In this document: piece after piece, positions 61,201-64,000 of the stretch
How positions within the stretch are numbered: position 1 is the first letter of the stretch
Layout of the letters: every line of letters begins with the position of its first letter
Source: Fluviicola sp.
GTDB taxonomy: Bacteria > Bacteroidota > Bacteroidia > Flavobacteriales_D > Crocinitomicaceae
Direction of reading: 5' to 3'
Length of the DNA stretch: 64,000 nt
NCBI GenBank assembly: GCA_031260455.1
Contig: JAIRJW010000044.1
Coordinates: forward strand, 1-64,000
The notes under the pieces: generated by a model
The model's database searches: none
What the model was told of the DNA's origin: nothing
The model's input: only the letters and a program-made list of their open reading frames with translations
Translations under genes and position numbers: made by a program

Positions 61201-63922
61201 AATCATTGGAGTTGAGGGATGCTCCGAAAGCAAATGCTCCATCAGTAATGATGCAATCAAAAATCGTAAACTCTATTTTGAAATGATCCCAGGAACTTCG
61301 ATCCAGGACTATGCCGAAGTTGGAAATACGATCTGTTTCAGAGCTTTGCTATCCATGAATGAAGACGCAGACCGTTTTGATTATGTTCCCGGATATGCAG
61401 TCATTGAAGAAATCGGAATGGAAGGCGGTAATGGCTATGTTAAATTGAAGCCAAACAAGCTGAAAGATTCCGAATCGTCAGCTTCTTACAACCCGATAGC
61501 CATCACAGGTGTGCAGTTTGCCCGGAATTACCTTTCGCGGATCATTCCACCTTCCAGCCAGGCCAACCCGCAAAGTGAAGGCAGCAATTTTTTGGACGTC
61601 GCCAATTCATTAATAGGTGCGTTTACCTCCTTCGGAGAATTATTTACAGGCCCGAACAGGCCAATCTGGAATAAAGAAATCGGAACTATCCTCATTACCG
61701 GAAAGAGCTGGATTCGCCTGAACAATCCGAATTATATAAAACTGGGTGGCGGTCACAGAGTAAAAGAAATACGTACCTATGACAGCTGGGATCAGATGGT
61801 TGAAGGAGGAACCCAAAGTTATTACGGACAACAGTACCAATATACTTTTGACGGAAAATCCAGCGGTGTAGCCAGTTATGAACCACCAATCGGTGGGGAG
61901 GAAAACGTTTGGAGAGATTATGTGGCCAATGACATCAAGCTGACCTTAGCCCCTGACATCCGGAACTATATGGAAACACCATTCGGAGAGCAGTTCTTCC
62001 CATCGCCTATGGTTGGATACAGCAAAGTACTGGTGAAAAACCTGCAAAGAGAAGGGGTCAAAAGAACGGCAACAGGATATACAATCAGCGAATTCTATAC
62101 GGCACGTGACTTCCCGACCATTACAGAAAAAACAGGAGTGGATAAGAAAACGGCCAAATTCAACCTGAATCTGCTTCTGTATGCCCAGACAGAAGACATG
62201 ATGGCAGCAAGCCAGGGATTTGTAGTTGAAGGAAATGACATGCACGGGAAGCCAAGATCCGTCCGGATTTTTGCAGAAGGCCAGCAAACAGCATATTCTT
62301 CTGTTAACTATTACTATCAATCCTTTCAGCAGGACATCGAAGGAGTAGCGGCAAACCACCTGGATAATAACATCACAGTAATCACCCCATCCGGAACAGT
62401 GAAAACAGCCGTAGTCGGAAAAACATACGAAGCAGTAGCAGATTTCCGCGAAAACAAATCCCGGATGAAATCCGCAAACATCGGAATCAATCTCAACTAT
62501 ACAATGCCATTCATCCTGGTTCCGATGATCCTGGGAGCAAATTATTCCGAATCCAAAACCGAATTCAGAAGTGCAGTCTTTGCCAAGACCATCGAGCGCA
62601 AAGGAATTCTCCGCAAAGTAGTGGCAGAGGATTACAACTCTACAATTGAAACCGAAAACCTGGCCTATGATGCCGAGACGGGAGATGTTTTGCTCACTTC
62701 TGTGAATAACAGTTTCAGAGATACGGTATATAATTTCACCTATCCGGCGCACTGGATTTATGACCGGATGGGGCAAGCTTATAAAAACCTGGGATATACC
62801 TCTGCCATATCAAACACATTCAGTGATGGTTACAGTACAGGATTTACCAGTGCAAACCTGCTGGAAGGCGATGAAGTGATCGTAATCCAATCCGGCAATT
62901 ACATAAAAGGATGGGTTACAGAATCCGGTATCCTCGGAGTTCGCATCCTGGAAAAGGATGGAACACCACTCGAAGGAACAATTTCCTACCTGAAAGTAAT
63001 CCGATCCGGAAACCGGAACCTTCAGGCAGTACCTGTCGGAACCGTAACCCTGATGAAAAACCCCTTGAAAACACTCTCCGGAAATGTACTTGACAGAGTA
63101 CTAACAGCCCAGAGTATCGAATACAGCGATACCTGGAAAACTTTCTGTGACTGTAACGATTCGGTCATCAGAAATCCATACGTAGCCGGTTTGAAAGGAA
63201 ACTGGAACCCGAAGGCGAATTATTTGCACCTGAGTGACCGTACGCAAACATTTGAGAACAATAACACCAATATCAGGAAAGACGGATTAATGAAATCATT
63301 CACACCATTCTTCCGGTTGAATGGTGGCAAATGGTCCATCAACAAAGAAAACTGGACTTATACCTCCGAAGCAACCGAATTCAGCCCGTTCGGACAGGCC
63401 ATAGAAAGTGTCGATGCACTCAAACGTTATTCAAGTACCCAGTTCGGCTACAACCAGACCCTTTCCGTAGCGGTGGCAGCCAATGCCATGCGTAAACAGG
63501 CCGGATTTAACAACTTTGAAGATTACGGATATGAAAGCTGTCCGGATAGCCACTTCCGTTTCGGAACCAACGCGAATATTACCAGTAGTGATGCCCATAC
63601 CGGAAAATACAGCATCCGGGTAAGTTTGGGTTCACCAGTGATTTTACAAAAACAACTGGCGGAAATATGCGACATGGAAACAGCATGTGATTTTTCCAGG
63701 TACATCATTTATTTGGAGTCAAAACCAACTCAGATAAACGTGATGGACGTAGACGGAATCACCATGTCTTATGAAATCCTCTATGGAAATCCGACTCCAG
63801 TAATGAATGAAATCCCGGGAGGAATATCCCTCAGTTTTACCTCTTCCGGAGCTTTTAAAGTAGAAGTGAAACTGGTAAAAAGCAATGGCTGCATGACTAT
63901 TGTTCCCATCACGAACCCGTAA
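58223..63922 (+). CDS. very large surface protein of the RHS-associated type
   Basis: The 1899-aa protein has an N-terminal hydrophobic export helix (about 18-40, LFLAILMLIQTFAPLFLYG), a linker, and the conserved stretch DLFSGDFSYNIPLLDIDGYP followed by VNLSYNAGIGMEQESSWVGL and GWNLNPGVVNRQMRGIPDDF. In Bacteroidota such large proteins usually precede or accompany RHS/YD-repeat proteins with variable toxic C-termini. The body (200-1700) is beta-rich without YD repeats. There is no T9SS type A ending. The next ORF starts 22 nt downstream and is also exported. Toxin delivery is an inference by neighbourhood that this window cannot show. Confidence 0.75.
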   Translation: MKNDTTYSHNTPGIQADALFLAILMLIQTFAPLFLYGTPAMADRRFSGFREFSQHIFPAMIFRKSSEKTAGNPKRNYNGTFQTAKTPDTEEAAVLPDISKIPGGPDQPEVQSFTPISSDNVVDLFSGDFSYNIPLLDIDGYPVNLSYNAGIGMEQESSWVGLGWNLNPGVVNRQMRGIPDDFNGVDKITQEYNQKPNWTVGTSVGADYEIFAVKIPKVGGSAGAKDTIGGINISAKLGVEYNNYTGFGADFSIGPSFSIAKKIGFECGLEFTGSSQGGASVGTHVTLSDGNDEGSKVSNKLSIGSSFNSRQGLQQVSINFSRDHKIQEEDNYTKYAKSHGAMKTGSAGSGLGSSYNFGMSSFVPQIPFDTRANSFTARFKLGGDVFGNDLTGTFTGFFTKSSLTANNKSLSAYGYSNLEKGQQNSNAMLDFNRENNASFTKNTPALPIPHLMYDIFSVSGQGISGSYRMDRRDIGFVFDPAITSSTNSYTIGGEVGLGTTAKAGVDVGGVFTSGRSGAWTDGNDASGNVRFNSGTNFFRDASELSYDESDTEFQNIGGAKAAYFSLTNTRKLSNSLKTSSGDTYIITNAKSLRFRRNQPLTSFTVSEIRNGYGPTKLPTNAYANAQPGISHHTGAFTVTKMDGSRYYYGLPAYSYMQKNVSFAVGEGKNTGLTPNWDTRLVTYSDQDASIANHRGLDNHFNAQTVPAYAHSYMLTAVLSNDYEDSDPIPGLSKGDLGSYVEFKYRQIQQYKWRNPVNASQAFHDRGLNADPTDDKANYIYGEKELWYLDTIRTKNHLLIFYTSDRKDAVSVNNEAGGISYSSAKMQKLDSLKLYSLPDFEVLGTNATPLKAAHFVYDYSLCTGYPGNVDASDPSQSGKLTLKSVYFTYEKSYRGERSPFKFTYDYNPSYNANSIDRWGTYRPNPTDLTGDEKTDPLTNSDFPYVGYDKNNSDQWAAAWNLSHIKLPTGAVMEIIYESDDYAYVQHKRAKQMFKIIGVEGCSESKCSISNDAIKNRKLYFEMIPGTSIQDYAEVGNTICFRALLSMNEDADRFDYVPGYAVIEEIGMEGGNGYVKLKPNKLKDSESSASYNPIAITGVQFARNYLSRIIPPSSQANPQSEGSNFLDVANSLIGAFTSFGELFTGPNRPIWNKEIGTILITGKSWIRLNNPNYIKLGGGHRVKEIRTYDSWDQMVEGGTQSYYGQQYQYTFDGKSSGVASYEPPIGGEENVWRDYVANDIKLTLAPDIRNYMETPFGEQFFPSPMVGYSKVLVKNLQREGVKRTATGYTISEFYTARDFPTITEKTGVDKKTAKFNLNLLLYAQTEDMMAASQGFVVEGNDMHGKPRSVRIFAEGQQTAYSSVNYYYQSFQQDIEGVAANHLDNNITVITPSGTVKTAVVGKTYEAVADFRENKSRMKSANIGINLNYTMPFILVPMILGANYSESKTEFRSAVFAKTIERKGILRKVVAEDYNSTIETENLAYDAETGDVLLTSVNNSFRDTVYNFTYPAHWIYDRMGQAYKNLGYTSAISNTFSDGYSTGFTSANLLEGDEVIVIQSGNYIKGWVTESGILGVRILEKDGTPLEGTISYLKVIRSGNRNLQAVPVGTVTLMKNPLKTLSGNVLDRVLTAQSIEYSDTWKTFCDCNDSVIRNPYVAGLKGNWNPKANYLHLSDRTQTFENNNTNIRKDGLMKSFTPFFRLNGGKWSINKENWTYTSEATEFSPFGQAIESVDALKRYSSTQFGYNQTLSVAVAANAMRKQAGFNNFEDYGYESCPDSHFRFGTNANITSSDAHTGKYSIRVSLGSPVILQKQLAEICDMETACDFSRYIIYLESKPTQINVMDVDGITMSYEILYGNPTPVMNEIPGGISLSFTSSGAFKVEVKLVKSNGCMTIVPITNP

Positions 63923-63943
63923 TCATAAACAAAACAGAGAGAA

Positions 63944-64000
63944 ATGAAAAAGAGCATTCTATATATCCTGATGATGGGAATACAGGGAATGGCCCTGTCC
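63944..64000 (+). CDS. start of an exported protein, cut by the window end
   Basis: The 19 visible codons MKKSILYILMMGIQGMALS form a classical signal-peptide start. The ATG comes 21 nt after the stop of the 1899-aa gene, so the two are likely in one operon. The rest lies outside the window; an RHS-repeat protein is a reasonable expectation in this setting. Confidence 0.6.
   Translation, partial: MKKSILYILMMGIQGMALS

Noticed and set aside
61946..62776. 276-codon minus-strand frame inside the 1899-aa gene
   Set aside because: Cys/Phe/His-rich antisense of a conserved long frame, no start context, no family.
1..64000. tRNA, rRNA or riboswitch genes
   Set aside because: I scanned intergenic stretches by eye and saw no cloverleaf-like or known aptamer pattern; a covariance-model search would be needed to exclude them fully.

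Overview
The window is a 64 kb piece of a Bacteroidota chromosome, most likely an aerobic Flavobacteriales member (Fluviicola/Crocinitomicaceae-like, by gene content; this is inference). Pointers are: promoters of the TTTG / TAnnTTTG type without Shine-Dalgarno sites, type IX secretion (T9SS) C-terminal sorting domains, the block DUF3822-rsmD-coaD, DUF2130, DUF5723-like and DUF4890-like proteins, a SecA of more than 1100 residues, and oxygen-dependent hemF. No rRNA, tRNA or CRISPR array was seen.

Layout. 0-5.8 kb: an SDR dehydrogenase, a PaaE-like FAD/NAD/2Fe-2S reductase and a truncated reductase paralogue (minus strand), apaG, a TPR protein, and pruA. 5.8-13.9 kb: an AT-rich accessory stretch with decayed genes, a palindromic repeat, csaA-like, DUF1801, the DUF2157/DUF4401 membrane pair, a small membrane protein, a BRO-N/Fic fusion facing a class II Fic protein, a second copy of the DUF4401 3' end, and a dead BRO-N gene. 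13.9-19.6 kb: DinB, a GlcD-like FAD dehydrogenase, a beta-CASP nuclease, DUF2130 and a broken VOC gene. 19.6-26.4 kb: a thiolase, a coupled lipoprotein/outer-membrane/T9SS-cargo operon, a KdsC-like phosphatase and DUF2520. 26.7-45.9 kb: housekeeping genes (secA, guaA, LysM protein, hemF, proline dehydrogenase, aroB, MerR, NlpC, msrA, DUF4890-like, LRR lipoprotein, CPBP protease, DUF985 cupin, beta-barrel, nitroreductase, TlpA-like, coaD, rsmD, DUF3822). 46-50.3 kb: a RecD-like helicase bracketed by three identical 22-bp inverted repeats, and a 766-aa exported protein of unknown function. 50.5-64 kb: a 1840-aa FG-GAP plus Ig-like T9SS adhesin, a small exported protein, a single-domain response regulator, and an 1899-aa surface protein of the kind found beside RHS proteins, with the next exported gene cut by the window edge.

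How the genes work together. Proline degradation to glutamate is complete but split (proline dehydrogenase at 35 kb, P5C dehydrogenase at 4-6 kb). Cell-envelope and secretion functions dominate (SecA, three T9SS or T9SS-like cargo loci, LysM, NlpC, LRR and beta-barrel proteins). The accessory stretch reads as a site of repeated insertion and decay. The signals not explained by ordinary genes are two families of dispersed inverted repeats, twin internally deleted gene remnants around csaA, operator-like repeats upstream of Fic, and promoters placed 4-5 nt before the start codon, which suggest leaderless mRNAs.
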